Origin: Pedobacter jejuensis | GTDB taxonomy: Bacteria; Bacteroidota; Bacteroidia; Sphingobacteriales; Sphingobacteriaceae | DNA: 64,000 bases | Reading direction: 5' to 3' | Assembly: GCF_003725795.1 (NCBI RefSeq) | Contig: NZ_RBEE01000012.1 | Span: forward strand, 248,001 to 312,000 | Shown: one piece after another, positions 26,375-35,880 of the stretch | How positions within the stretch are numbered: position 1 is the first letter of the stretch | How the letters are laid out: each line of letters starts with the position of its first letter | The notes under the pieces: model-generated | Database searches by the model: none | Seen by the model: the letters and a program-made list of their open reading frames with translations, nothing else | What the model was told of the DNA's origin: nothing | Position numbers and translations under genes: made by a program

Positions 26375-27397
26375 ATGGGATTATTTAACTGGTTTACGCA
26401 AGAAGTTGCCATCGATTTGGGAACAGCGAATACCCTAATTATACATAACGATAAAGTGGTTGTAGATGAACCATCAATTGTTGCTTTTGACCGTACTACA
26501 AACAAAGTTATCGCCATTGGTCGCCAGGCGATGCAAATGGAGGGTAAAACCCACGATAACATTAAAACCGTTCGACCGTTGAAAGATGGTGTAATTGCCG
26601 ATTTTAACGCTGCAGAAGCGATGATTAAAGGCATGATTCGTATGCTAAACGGTGGTAAAGGCTGGATGTTCCCGTCTTTACGTATGGTAATTTGTATTCC
26701 ATCGGGCATTACAGAGGTAGAGAAACGTGCTGTACGAGATTCGGCTGAAATCGCTGGCGCTAAAGAGGTTTACCTCATTCATGAACCAATGGCCGCAGCG
26801 GTTGGTATTGGTATTGATGTGGAAGAACCAATGGGAAACATGATTATTGATATTGGTGGCGGTACTACTGAAATTGCGGTTATCGCATTATCGGGTATTG
26901 TTTGCGACCAATCCATCCGCGTTGCGGGAGATAATTTTGATTCGGATATTGTAAATTACATCCGTCGCCAGCATAACATTATGATTGGAGACAGAACAGC
27001 CGAGAAAATTAAAATTGAAGTTGGAGCCGCTTTACCAGAATTACAGGATGCTCCTGCTGATTTCGCGGTTCAGGGTCGTGATTTAATGACTGGCGTACCA
27101 AAACAAATTACCGTTTCATATACTGAAATTGCACATTGTTTAGATAAATCCATTTCGAAAATTGAAGAGGCAATTTTAAAAGCTTTAGAGATAACGCCAC
27201 CAGAACTTTCTGCTGATATTTACCAGACCGGTATTTATTTAACAGGTGGTGGTGCTTTGTTAAGAGGTTTGGATAAACGTGTTGCTGCCAAAACAAAGCT
27301 ACCAGTTCACGTTGCAGAAGACCCATTACGTGCAGTTGTACGTGGTACCGGTATCGCACTAAAAAACATCGGAACATATAAATTCTTAATGCAATAA
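26375..27397 (+). CDS. mreB: Rod shape-determining protein MreB
   Basis: 340 residues, actin-like fold. Phosphate-1 motif AIDLGTANTLI (12-22), the hydrophobic membrane-binding start MGLFNWF, the phosphate-2 motif IDIGGGTTEIAV (about 158-169) and the adenosine motif TGGGALLRGLD (about 290) are all present. MreB filaments under the inner membrane organise lateral wall synthesis. It heads mreB-mreC-mreD-mrdA-rodA. Between it and mreC lie 75 bases holding one of the window's GGATGGAAAATG/CCATTTTCCATCC-type repeats. Confidence 0.97.
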   Translation: MGLFNWFTQEVAIDLGTANTLIIHNDKVVVDEPSIVAFDRTTNKVIAIGRQAMQMEGKTHDNIKTVRPLKDGVIADFNAAEAMIKGMIRMLNGGKGWMFPSLRMVICIPSGITEVEKRAVRDSAEIAGAKEVYLIHEPMAAAVGIGIDVEEPMGNMIIDIGGGTTEIAVIALSGIVCDQSIRVAGDNFDSDIVNYIRRQHNIMIGDRTAEKIKIEVGAALPELQDAPADFAVQGRDLMTGVPKQITVSYTEIAHCLDKSISKIEEAILKALEITPPELSADIYQTGIYLTGGGALLRGLDKRVAAKTKLPVHVAEDPLRAVVRGTGIALKNIGTYKFLMQ

Positions 27398-27402
27398 CTA
27401 AC

Positions 27403-27470
27403 ATGGATAAGGTAGGATGGAAAATGAAACTAAGCCATTTCCCATCTTCCATTTCCCATTTTACCTCTTG
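27403..27470. repeat. GGATGGAAAATG-type inverted repeat
   Basis: GGATGGAAAATG (27415-27426) faces CCCATCTTCCATTTCCCATT (about 27442-27461) in the gap between mreB and mreC. Related sequences occur at 54296-54395 and 55955-56150. Confidence 0.5.
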
Positions 27471-27472
27471 AT

Positions 27473-28309
27473 ATGCGTAACCTTTGGATTTTCATAAGCA
27501 GATACAACGCATTTTTCTTGTTTTTTATCTTTTTTTTAATTGGTGTTTACCTTACCGTTAAAAATAATGCATACCAACGAAGCGCAACATTAAATTCAAC
27601 CAATGAGGTTGTTGGCACAGCCTACGAAAGATTAAATGTTTTTAAGCGATATTTAAACTTAGGCGTGGTTAATGATAGTCTTGCGTCAGAAAACGCTAAA
27701 CTCAAAACTAAACTGTTGGCGCTTACCACCGTAGATTCTACCAAAGAAGTACAGGTTATTGATACGGTTACCAACCAACAATACACCTATTTAGCCGCAA
27801 AGGTTGTTAAAAACTCTATTACCTTACGAAATAATGTAATGACGATTAACAAAGGTACACTCGATGGAATAGAAACCGGAATGGCGGTGATATCTCCACA
27901 AAGAGGCGTTGTTGGTTTTATTAGAGATGTTTCAGCGCATTTGGCTACCATCCAATCTTTACTGCATAAAGACACTAAAATTAGCGTTGTAATTAAAAAA
28001 GATAACGCATTAGGCTCTTTGGTTTGGGGCGATAATAACTTCGATATCAGAAAGGCATTTATAAAGGAAGTTCCTAACCATATAAAAATGAATGTTGGTG
28101 ATACGGTCGTAACTTCAGGTTTTGGTCAGTTTCCGGAAGGTATTTTAGTTGGAAAACTCAGCAAAACCAATATTGCAACAAATGATAATTTTCTATCGGC
28201 AGAGTTAAATTTATTTAATGATTTTAGCACCTTGCAATACGTTTATGTAATAAAGAACAAACTGGCAAAAGAACAACAACTTTTAGAAACCCCTGTTAAA
28301 GCCAAATGA
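27473..28309 (+). CDS. mreC: Rod shape-determining protein MreC
   Basis: 278 residues. One N-terminal membrane helix (about 10-27) is followed by a coiled coil (about 60-85, LASENAKLKTKLLAL) and the beta-barrel domain of MreC (IETGMAVISPQRGVVGFI, then VNVGDTVVTSGFGQFPEGILVGK, the family signature). MreC links MreB to PBP2 on the outer face of the inner membrane. The stop overlaps the mreD start by 4 bases. Confidence 0.95.
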   Translation: MRNLWIFISRYNAFFLFFIFFLIGVYLTVKNNAYQRSATLNSTNEVVGTAYERLNVFKRYLNLGVVNDSLASENAKLKTKLLALTTVDSTKEVQVIDTVTNQQYTYLAAKVVKNSITLRNNVMTINKGTLDGIETGMAVISPQRGVVGFIRDVSAHLATIQSLLHKDTKISVVIKKDNALGSLVWGDNNFDIRKAFIKEVPNHIKMNVGDTVVTSGFGQFPEGILVGKLSKTNIATNDNFLSAELNLFNDFSTLQYVYVIKNKLAKEQQLLETPVKAK

Positions 28310-28821
28310 ATAGCAGACTAATCATAGTAAATGTTTTCAGGTGGCTAATCCTACTTTTTGTGCAAATTTTCTTGCTTAAAAACATGGGCTTTTACGATTT
28401 ATCAACGCCATTTGTATACGTGTTATTTTTGTTGCTCCTGCCCTTCGGTATACCAAACATTTTGTTGTATGTATTGGCTTTTGGTACAGGTTTAACACTC
28501 GATGCTTTTTATGATACCATGGGGGTTCATGCTACAGCTTGTGTGGTTTTAGCCTTTGTTAGAATATCATTTATAACAGTAAGTTTAAATAAAGATGCGA
28601 TTGACGACCCAGAACCATCATTAAGTTACATGGGTTTTCAATGGTTTGCTCTTTATGCTTTTTTGTGTGTAATAACACATCACCTGGTATTATTCTTTTT
28701 AGAAACATTTAGGCTAACAGAAATTGGTTATACCTTAATGAGATGCGGCTTAAGTTGTATCTTTACGCTCCTATTAATCTTACTGGTAGAGTTTATTTTC
28801 TATAAAAGAACATCTCGTTAA
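28306..28821 (+). CDS. mreD: Rod shape-determining protein MreD
   Basis: 171 residues, with about five hydrophobic segments. The family pattern is seen in the central FGTGLTLDAFYDTMGVHATACV part. MreD is an integral membrane partner of MreC in the elongasome. It overlaps mreC by 4 bases and shares one base with the PBP2 gene, so translation is likely coupled. Confidence 0.9.
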   Translation: MNSRLIIVNVFRWLILLFVQIFLLKNMGFYDLSTPFVYVLFLLLLPFGIPNILLYVLAFGTGLTLDAFYDTMGVHATACVVLAFVRISFITVSLNKDAIDDPEPSLSYMGFQWFALYAFLCVITHHLVLFFLETFRLTEIGYTLMRCGLSCIFTLLLILLVEFIFYKRTSR

Positions 28822-30827
28822 TGGAGCAATTATTTAATCGAAAGTATATCATTCAGGGTTTGTTTATTGTTATTGCCATAATTTTATTGGCGAAATTATT
28901 CTACATTCAAATTGTAAGCGATAAAGCTTTTGTTGCGGCTGAAAGTAACGTGCTTAAGAAAAAGTTTAAATACCCGGCTCGCGGTGCAATTCTTGACCGA
29001 AAAATGAGGGTAATTGTTCAAAACGAACCCGTGTACGATTTGATGGTTATTCCTAATGAAGTTAAATCTTTTGATACCCTGGCCCTAGCAAATGCACTCG
29101 ATATTTCAGTAGAGGAAGTCCGAAAAAACATGCGGAAGGCTAAATTAAAATCCAATTACCAAGCCACTCCGTTTTCCAAACAAATTTCGGTTCAAAGTTA
29201 CGCCCGCCTGCAAGAAATTATGTATCGTTTCCCTGGCTTTTCTACTCAGGATAGAACAATAAGACATTACCCGGATAGTGTCGGCGGACAACTTTTCGGT
29301 TATGTTAAAGAAGTAGATAGCGCAGATATAGCCCGTTCAGAAGGTTTCTACCGCCCTGGTGATTATAAAGGCAAAAGCGGTTTAGAACGTTCTTATGAGG
29401 AAATGTTACGTGGAGAAAAAGGCGTTATCAATACCGTTTATGACGCTAAAAACATCCCGCAAGGCAGCTATGCCGACGGTAAATATGATATCAATGCAGT
29501 TTCTGGAGAAAGATTAATCTCGGGGATAGATATAGAGGTGCAAAAACTTGGCGAACAACTGATGAACAATAAAGTTGGTGCTATTGTTGCCATCGAACCA
29601 GCATCTGGAGAGATTTTAGCAATGGTAAGTAGCCCCGGTTACGATCCAAACTTACTGGTTGGTAAAAGTCAGGGCAATAATTACATGAACCTGATTGGTA
29701 ATCCTTACCGCCCATCGCTTGTAAGACCAATACAAGGGTATTATCCTCCGGGTTCCGCTTTTAAACCAATTGATGCTTTAATCGGATTGCAAGAAGGTGT
29801 TATCGATCCAAATACAACATTTTTTTGTCCGCATTATTACCAAGCCGGTAACCGCAGAATTAAATGTGAGCATTTTGATGGTTCCATAAGTTTAAGAAGA
29901 GGCATTGCCCGTTCTTGTAACACTTATTTCTGCTACGTTTTTCAAAAGCTGATTACCAAAAATGGCATGAAAAACCAGCGTTTGACTTATCAGGATTGGA
30001 GGGATAAAGTTGCCAAATTTGGTTTTGGAGATAAGCTTGGAGTCGATTTGCCTTTTGAACAAAAAGGATATTTCTATAATTCAGACCACTACGATAAGAT
30101 TTATGGAAAGCGATGGGGATATACAAATGTAATTTCGCAAGCCATTGGCCAGGGTGAGATAACCGCAACGCCATTACAAATTGCAAATGCAATGGCTGTG
30201 ATTGCAAATCGCGGCTACTACATCAAGCCACACTTAATAAAAGCCATGGGCGATAAATTGCTTGTGAAGAAAGAATATGTAACTAAAAATTACGTAGGCA
30301 TAGATTTAAAACATTTTGAACCTGTTATTGATGGCATGCAGGATGCAGTAAATACCGCTTGGGGAACAGCCATTTTATCTAGGATCCCGGATATCATTTT
30401 ATGTGGTAAAACCGGTACCGTTCAAAATTCGAGAGGAAAAAATCACTCCGTATTTATTGGGTTTGCACCCAGAGATAATCCAAAAATTGCGATTGCCGTA
30501 ATTGTAGAAAATGCAGGTTTCGGAAGTACCTACGCTGCACCTATTGCCAGTTATATGGTAGAGAAATATTTAAAAGGTGCCATAAGTGGAAATAGAATAG
30601 CGCAAGCGGAGTGGATGAAAAATCAAAACCTCCTGCCATTGCTTATTGATAAAACCAAGAAAGCAAAGCTTACCAAAGCCGACAGTTTAATTATAAGAAA
30701 AACAGATTCTATTAAGCGCATTAACGATAGTTTAAAATTAAAAGCCGTCACCGCTAAACGCCCACTTTCGGCTCAGCTGGTAAAGAAACCTATAATTGCA
30801 ACCAAACCCGAATCCAATAAAAGATGA
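28821..30827 (+). CDS. mrdA: Penicillin-binding protein 2 (elongation transpeptidase)
   Basis: 668 residues. One N-terminal membrane anchor (about 12-30), a PBP dimerisation domain with the RGAILDR string (54-60), and a transpeptidase domain with all three motifs: S312-A-F-K315, S365-C-N367 and K530-T-G-T533. It cross-links peptidoglycan during elongation, working with RodA. The C-terminal 70 residues after the domain are Lys/Ser-rich and likely disordered. The last 4 bases overlap rodA. Confidence 0.96.
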   Translation: MEQLFNRKYIIQGLFIVIAIILLAKLFYIQIVSDKAFVAAESNVLKKKFKYPARGAILDRKMRVIVQNEPVYDLMVIPNEVKSFDTLALANALDISVEEVRKNMRKAKLKSNYQATPFSKQISVQSYARLQEIMYRFPGFSTQDRTIRHYPDSVGGQLFGYVKEVDSADIARSEGFYRPGDYKGKSGLERSYEEMLRGEKGVINTVYDAKNIPQGSYADGKYDINAVSGERLISGIDIEVQKLGEQLMNNKVGAIVAIEPASGEILAMVSSPGYDPNLLVGKSQGNNYMNLIGNPYRPSLVRPIQGYYPPGSAFKPIDALIGLQEGVIDPNTTFFCPHYYQAGNRRIKCEHFDGSISLRRGIARSCNTYFCYVFQKLITKNGMKNQRLTYQDWRDKVAKFGFGDKLGVDLPFEQKGYFYNSDHYDKIYGKRWGYTNVISQAIGQGEITATPLQIANAMAVIANRGYYIKPHLIKAMGDKLLVKKEYVTKNYVGIDLKHFEPVIDGMQDAVNTAWGTAILSRIPDIILCGKTGTVQNSRGKNHSVFIGFAPRDNPKIAIAVIVENAGFGSTYAAPIASYMVEKYLKGAISGNRIAQAEWMKNQNLLPLLIDKTKKAKLTKADSLIIRKTDSIKRINDSLKLKAVTAKRPLSAQLVKKPIIATKPESNKR

Positions 30828-32089
30828 TACAGCAACAGGGCAACAGGTTTTTTTTCAATGTAGATTGGATTACGGTATTAATTTACATAGCGCTTTGTGT
30901 AATCGGATTTACAAATATCTACGCATCTGTACCACACAATGATGCGAATGCAGCATTTGATTTTAGTAGTAATTATGGCAAGCAACTCATCTATGTAATT
31001 TCAGGCTTAATTTTAGGCTTGTCCTTATTATTGTTTGATGGTCGCCTTTTTAACGTATTTGCCCCCTTTATATACGGTGGAACTTTGGTGCTGCTAGTTG
31101 TTGTATTGTTTATCGGAAGAAATGTTGGTGGTAATCAAGCCTGGATTCCGATAGGTTCGTTTAGGTTACAGCCGTCGGAGTTTGCTAAATTCGGTACGGC
31201 ATTATTACTGGCCAGATATGTAAGTACCTTCAATCCAAAATTTAGAGATTTTAAGTCGATTTTTATTGCCGGAATTATTGTAGCCGCTCCCTTGCTTTTA
31301 ATTATGCTTCAGCCAGATACGGGTTCTGCATTGGTATTTTTAGCCTTTATGTTTCCCTTGTACCGCGAAGGTTTATCAGGTTACTTTTTGCTGATATTTC
31401 TGGGTATGATTGTATTATTTGTTGCCGATTTCCTGGTACCAACTGCAGCACTAATTATAATTTTAATTGCAATCGGCGGACTTTTTATTTATGCCAACCG
31501 GCGAAAACAAAAGCTGATTATCACGACCGTATTCGTTACCTTAATTGCTATCGCCTATCTTTTTCTGATTAAAATAGCCTATGAAAAGGTTTTGGCACCA
31601 CACCAACGCAGCCGGATTGAACTGATGCTTGGTTTAAAAACAGATAATAAAGGGGCGGGTTATAATGTGATACAATCGCAAATTGCCATTGGCTCGGGGC
31701 AATTAACTGGGCGTGGTTATTTACAAGGCACACAAACTAAATATGGCTATGTTCCTGAAAAAACTACCGATTTTATATTCTCTGTTATTGGAGAAGAGTG
31801 GGGCTTTTTAGGTTGTTCGGTTGTAATTGCCTTATATATTTTTCTACTGCTTAGATTAGTTAACCTGGCAGAACGGCAGCGGTCAACGTTTTCCAGAGTG
31901 TATGGTTACAGTGTTGCCTGCATTCTATTCTTTCACATTTTTATTAATATCGGGATGACGATTGGAATCATCCCCGTAATCGGGATTCCACTGCCTTTAA
32001 TCAGTTATGGCGGTTCATCGTTATGGAGTTTCACCATATTGATTTTCATCTTCCTAAAACTTGATTCAAACAGAATGGGCTTTATTTAA
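30824..32089 (+). CDS. rodA: SEDS glycosyltransferase RodA
   Basis: 421 residues, about ten membrane segments. SEDS signatures are present: GGNQAWIPIGSFRLQPSEFAK (about 105), LLIMLQPDTGSAL (with the catalytic Asp) and the C-terminal PLISYGGSSLW. It polymerises lipid II into glycan strands in the elongasome together with PBP2. It overlaps mrdA by 4 bases and ends the operon. No terminator hairpin with a T-run is visible in the next 300 bases. Confidence 0.96.
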   Translation: MIQQQGNRFFFNVDWITVLIYIALCVIGFTNIYASVPHNDANAAFDFSSNYGKQLIYVISGLILGLSLLLFDGRLFNVFAPFIYGGTLVLLVVVLFIGRNVGGNQAWIPIGSFRLQPSEFAKFGTALLLARYVSTFNPKFRDFKSIFIAGIIVAAPLLLIMLQPDTGSALVFLAFMFPLYREGLSGYFLLIFLGMIVLFVADFLVPTAALIIILIAIGGLFIYANRRKQKLIITTVFVTLIAIAYLFLIKIAYEKVLAPHQRSRIELMLGLKTDNKGAGYNVIQSQIAIGSGQLTGRGYLQGTQTKYGYVPEKTTDFIFSVIGEEWGFLGCSVVIALYIFLLLRLVNLAERQRSTFSRVYGYSVACILFFHIFINIGMTIGIIPVIGIPLPLISYGGSSLWSFTILIFIFLKLDSNRMGFI

Positions 32090-32390
32090 GTTCTGTTGCG
32101 GGTTTTCTGTTGCGGATTGCCTGCCAAAATACCTCTAAACTTTGTATAATTTGTCTGCGAAATACTCAACTCTTTTGTTGCGGGTTTTCTGTTGCGGGTT
32201 GCCTGTCAAAATGGATATAATTATTGTTTTTAGCTCCAATAGTGGATTTAAGCTTGCACACAGTCAATTGTCAAGTAATAACAGGCAACTGAAAACCAAA
32301 TCTACTCCTTGGTCTGTGTCCTCACAGACCAAAATAGTGATTTAATTGTCTGTTGAGACACAAACCATGACAAAAACAAAATAGGTTTAT
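32090..32390. repeat. Intergenic stretch with a 36-bp direct repeat
   Basis: Two copies of a 36-bp sequence opening GTTGCGGGTTTTCTGTTGCG lie at 32095-32130 and 32177-32212, differing at two positions. A TGGTCTGTGTCCTCACAGACCA palindrome (about 32311-32332) is the same element that starts the repeat units at 35890-36760. Nothing coding is seen. Confidence 0.6.
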
Positions 32391-33185
32391 TTAAAGAATA
32401 GAGCGAACTAAGCCACCTTCTACCCTAATTGCTGCACCGTTTGTTCCTGATGCAAGTGGACTAACGTAATATGTTACCGTATTTGCAATTTCCTGTACAT
32501 CTAAAAACCTTTTCAAAAGTGATGTGGGTCTCATATTTTTGAAAAAATCCGTTCCAACTTCAGCAACGGAAAGATTTCCTGATTTTGCTAAATCTTCTAT
32601 GAAGCCGCCAACACCTTTAGATTTCGTTGGGCCTGGTAAAATAGAATTAACCGTTACCTGCGTACCTTTTGTTAATTCTGCCAATCCGCGACTAACCGCA
32701 AGCTGGGCAGTCTTGGTCATTCCATAATGAATCATTTCATCAGGAATAAAAACAGCAGATTCACTTGATATAAAGATTATTCGTCCCCAACCTTTCTTCA
32801 ACATTTGAGGAAAAAGATGACGGGATAAACGGATACCACTCATAACATTCACTTCAAAAAATCTAAACCAATCTTCGTCAGAAATTTCTTCAAAAGCCTT
32901 AGGTTCAAAAATGCCGGCATTATTAATTAGTATATCAATTTCGGGAAGTCTGGCAATAAGCGAATCAACTTCTTTAGATTTGGAAAAGTCAGCAGCTATT
33001 CCACTTACGCTTTGAGTACCAGAAATATTTTGGAGCAATTTAACCGCAGCATCTACACTTTCTTCACTTCTACCATTGATAATAACATTAACACCTTCTT
33101 TTAACAAGCTTTCGGCTATCGCGAAACCTATTCCTGCGGTAGAACCACTTATAAAAGCCGTTTTATTTTTTAACTGTAAATCCAT
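32391..33185 (-). CDS. SDR-family NAD(P)-dependent oxidoreductase
   Basis: 264 residues, classical short-chain dehydrogenase length. The cofactor loop is GSTAGIG (14-20), followed by NNAG (88-91), the catalytic Ser around 140-143 and Y154-x-x-x-K158. The Arg at the end of beta-2 (INGRS) favours NADP(H). The substrate is unknown. It reads away from rodA and starts 12 bases after the 385-residue protein gene ends, so those two may be co-transcribed. Confidence 0.88.
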   Translation of the reverse strand: MDLQLKNKTAFISGSTAGIGFAIAESLLKEGVNVIINGRSEESVDAAVKLLQNISGTQSVSGIAADFSKSKEVDSLIARLPEIDILINNAGIFEPKAFEEISDEDWFRFFEVNVMSGIRLSRHLFPQMLKKGWGRIIFISSESAVFIPDEMIHYGMTKTAQLAVSRGLAELTKGTQVTVNSILPGPTKSKGVGGFIEDLAKSGNLSVAEVGTDFFKNMRPTSLLKRFLDVQEIANTVTYYVSPLASGTNGAAIRVEGGLVRSIL

Positions 33186-33197
33186 AATTTCTACTTA

Positions 33198-34355
33198 CTA
33201 ACTAAATCTTCTATTCAACAATTCGTAAAACTGATCAACAGTTGATTGTTTATTGGCCCAGTTGTATTTCGTAGCATAATTCTTTTGCAAGAAGCCATCG
33301 GCGGCTTCAAAATTTGGCATTTTGTTTACGATATCCAATGCTTCAGAGTAGGCCATGTTGTAGCCGCTAAACAAATCCTTTATAAACAAAAGTTTCTCGT
33401 TTAAATTTATGGCTTGCTTTAAATCTAAAATGGGCGCTTTCTCCACTTCATTCTGAGCTGCATTTGTTTTCGCAAGCAAATCATTTAAAGAAGGTGCAGG
33501 TTTACTCTGAATGTTTTGTTCAACCATTGGTTTAACCGGAACTGCTTCAGGAATAAAGGCTGGGCGATCTTCAACAGGTGGTGAGATGATATCATCATCA
33601 TAATTATTTACATCTTCTACTTCCTTAGGTTCTTCCTCCGGTTGCTCATGTAAAGATTCAACCTCGGGATGATTTACAGCATATTCCTCATCATGAGATA
33701 TCAAAAATGGCTCTGGTCCTATTTCATCTTCAAGGGCGGCAACTGGTTCATAGGTGTCAGTGTCCTGTTCCTTATCATGAATTCTCTTTTTTTGCGCCAG
33801 GATTTCCTCTTCCTCTTTACTTAAAACTCTATCGAAAATTTCATTTGTTGGTTTTTCTTCGTAATCAAATTTATCATCATTACTATGGCTACCTAAAACA
33901 AATTCGAAGCTATTAGAATCCTGGTCGGGCTTAAAAAAGTTATGTTCTAATATTTTTTCAGCAGTTTCTTCGCGTATATGTTCCTCCTCCAAAATTTCTT
34001 CTTCAGGCTGAAGGTCAATTCTTTCTTCCTCCTCTTCTGCAGCAACGATTTCTTCCAGTTCAGAAGGCTGAAAAGATTCACTTTCTGGCTTATAGCTTTG
34101 TACTTCAGGCAATACAATTGTATTTTGCTCTTCTAACAAAAACCCTGTATTCGTTTCAGCAGGTTTATCCTCTACCAAAGCATTTAACTTTTTTACAATT
34201 TTAACATGATCCGAAAGAAAATCGGCGTTAGCCAGAAAAAGTTCAACTTCTAATTCATTTAACTTTTCAGGGTTCTGAGCCAAAAATTGGTATTGCTCAT
34301 TAAGCTCAGTCAAAATACTACCAATCTTTCTAAAAATATCTTGTTGGTTCATCAT
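33198..34355 (-). CDS. Unknown protein with conserved ends and a long acidic middle
   Basis: 385 residues. The N-terminal 65 residues form helices (EQYQFLAQNPEKLNELEVEL). Residues 85-290 are a Glu/Asp-rich, repetitive, probably disordered linker (EEEEERIDLQPEEEILEEE). The C-terminal 95 are again helical (LNEKLLFIKDLFSGYNMAYS, ending WANKQSTVDQFYELLNRRFS). This two-ended layout is seen in uncharacterised Bacteroidota proteins. No catalytic motif, signal peptide or membrane segment is seen. The start could be either of the two first Met codons. Confidence 0.7.
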   Translation of the reverse strand: MMNQQDIFRKIGSILTELNEQYQFLAQNPEKLNELEVELFLANADFLSDHVKIVKKLNALVEDKPAETNTGFLLEEQNTIVLPEVQSYKPESESFQPSELEEIVAAEEEEERIDLQPEEEILEEEHIREETAEKILEHNFFKPDQDSNSFEFVLGSHSNDDKFDYEEKPTNEIFDRVLSKEEEEILAQKKRIHDKEQDTDTYEPVAALEDEIGPEPFLISHDEEYAVNHPEVESLHEQPEEEPKEVEDVNNYDDDIISPPVEDRPAFIPEAVPVKPMVEQNIQSKPAPSLNDLLAKTNAAQNEVEKAPILDLKQAINLNEKLLFIKDLFSGYNMAYSEALDIVNKMPNFEAADGFLQKNYATKYNWANKQSTVDQFYELLNRRFS

Positions 34356-34476
34356 AAATTATTAAACGAATTTTTTGGTGATTTATGTTGGTAACTATGT
34401 ATTCAAAAATAACACATAATTATGATATTTGTTCGGTTTATAAATTAAAGAAAGATAGGGCAAACGATATATTAGC

Positions 34477-35058
34477 ATGTTATTTAGCGAACAAAATTTT
34501 AGGAGAAGAGGCGAATTTTCGGGAAGTATAGAGGTTGTTTGCGGCTCTATGTTTTCCGGGAAGACGGAAGAGTTAATCCGCAGACTAAAAAGGGCGCAAA
34601 TTGCTAAGCTAAATGTCGAAATTTTTAAGCCCCGTACCGATACGCGTTACCACGAAAGTGCAGTAGTTTCTCACGACCTAAATTCGATAAATTCTACACC
34701 TGTTGATAGCGCTTCGGCAATTTTATTGTTGGGTACAAATACGCAAGTTGTTGGGATAGATGAGGCACAGTTCTTTGATAACGAATTACCAGATGTTTGC
34801 AATAAACTAGCGATGAAAGGCATCAGGGTAATTGTTGCTGGCTTGGATATGGATTTTTCAGGTAAACCCTTCGGACCAATGCCCGCTTTGATGGCAATTG
34901 CCGAACATGTTACCAAAGTAAATGCAGTTTGTGTTTGCTGTGGTAATCCGGCATTGTATAGTTACAGAACCGTTTCCGATGAATCTACCTTACTTTTAGG
35001 TGAAAAAGAAAGCTACGAGCCTCGTTGCAGGGCTTGCTATAATGTTGAAAAAGGTTAA
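34477..35058 (+). CDS. tdk: Thymidine kinase
   Basis: 193 residues, type II (TK1-like) thymidine kinase. The P-loop is GSMFSGKT (23-30), the Walker B-like segment is [10 protein letters not shown], and the zinc site is formed by two Cys pairs (VCCGNP and RCRAC near the C-terminus). It phosphorylates thymidine with ATP in the salvage pathway. Fifteen bases separate it from the next gene on the same strand. Confidence 0.96.
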   Translation: MLFSEQNFRRRGEFSGSIEVVCGSMFSGKTEELIRRLKRAQIAKLNVEIFKPRTDTRYHESAVVSHDLNSINSTPVDSASAILLLGTNTQVVGIDEAQFFDNELPDVCNKLAMKGIRVIVAGLDMDFSGKPFGPMPALMAIAEHVTKVNAVCVCCGNPALYSYRTVSDESTLLLGEKESYEPRCRACYNVEKG

Positions 35059-35073
35059 TTAGTTCAATAGTAT

Positions 35074-35880
35074 ATGGATTTATTAAAAGAAATTAAAACC
35101 GTTTCCATTTTAGGCTGTGGATGGTTCGGTTTCGCTTTAGCCAAATCTCTAATTTCGAGTGGATTTGATGTAAAAGGTTCTACCACAACGCCTGAAAAAT
35201 TGAGAACGCTTAGTGCTGAAAAAATAGAACCCTACTTAATAAACTTCACCGCCGATAGCGTTTTGACAAATGAGCGTTTCTTACGAACGGATGTATTATT
35301 TATTTGTATCCCACCAAAACGGAACTCGGCAGAATTAAACGATTACCCTGAGAAGATAGAATCGATTTTAGAAGCTTCTGAAAACAAAGCTCGTAAGGTG
35401 ATAATGATTAGCTCTACAAGTGTATTTGGTGATGAAAATAAAATTGTAAATGAAGATAGTGAAACCAATTCCGACACAGATTCTGGTAAGGTTGTATTAG
35501 CTGCAGAACAAATTTTTAGGTCTTTACGCCCGAACGACTACACCATTATCCGCTTCGCGGGATTAATTGGACCTGATAGAAATCCTGGAAGGTTTTTTGC
35601 CGGTAAAAGCAATGTGCCAAACGGTTTAGCTCCTGTTAACTTAATCCATCAACAAGATGCGATAGGAATTGCCATTTCTATTTTGGAAAAGCAAGCCTTC
35701 GGTAGAATTTATAATGCCTGTTCACCAACACATCCCACCAAAAAAGATTTTTATACCAAAGCTGCAAGAGAAGCCGGTTTAAAAGAGCCTACATTTCTTG
35801 ATGAAAAAACAAGCTGGAAAATTGTAGAAAGTTTAAATGTTCCTGAGTTTTTGGGATATCAGTTTCAGGTGACGATTTAA
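35074..35880 (+). CDS. YeeZ-like NAD(P)-binding epimerase/dehydratase-type protein
   Basis: 268 residues, Rossmann fold. The nucleotide loop is ILGCGWFGFALAKSL (12-26). Other family marks are FICIPPKR, the ISSTSVFGDENK string and an NLIHQQDAIGIAI segment. The usual Tyr-x-x-x-Lys catalytic pair is not evident, as in the YeeZ branch of the extended SDR family. The enzyme's substrate is unknown. It follows tdk after 15 bases and may share its transcript. Confidence 0.78.
   Translation: MDLLKEIKTVSILGCGWFGFALAKSLISSGFDVKGSTTTPEKLRTLSAEKIEPYLINFTADSVLTNERFLRTDVLFICIPPKRNSAELNDYPEKIESILEASENKARKVIMISSTSVFGDENKIVNEDSETNSDTDSGKVVLAAEQIFRSLRPNDYTIIRFAGLIGPDRNPGRFFAGKSNVPNGLAPVNLIHQQDAIGIAISILEKQAFGRIYNACSPTHPTKKDFYTKAAREAGLKEPTFLDEKTSWKIVESLNVPEFLGYQFQVTI

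Noticed and set aside
26323..26709. A 128-residue minus-strand frame at the mreB start
   Set aside because: It is antisense to mreB and shows no family pattern.
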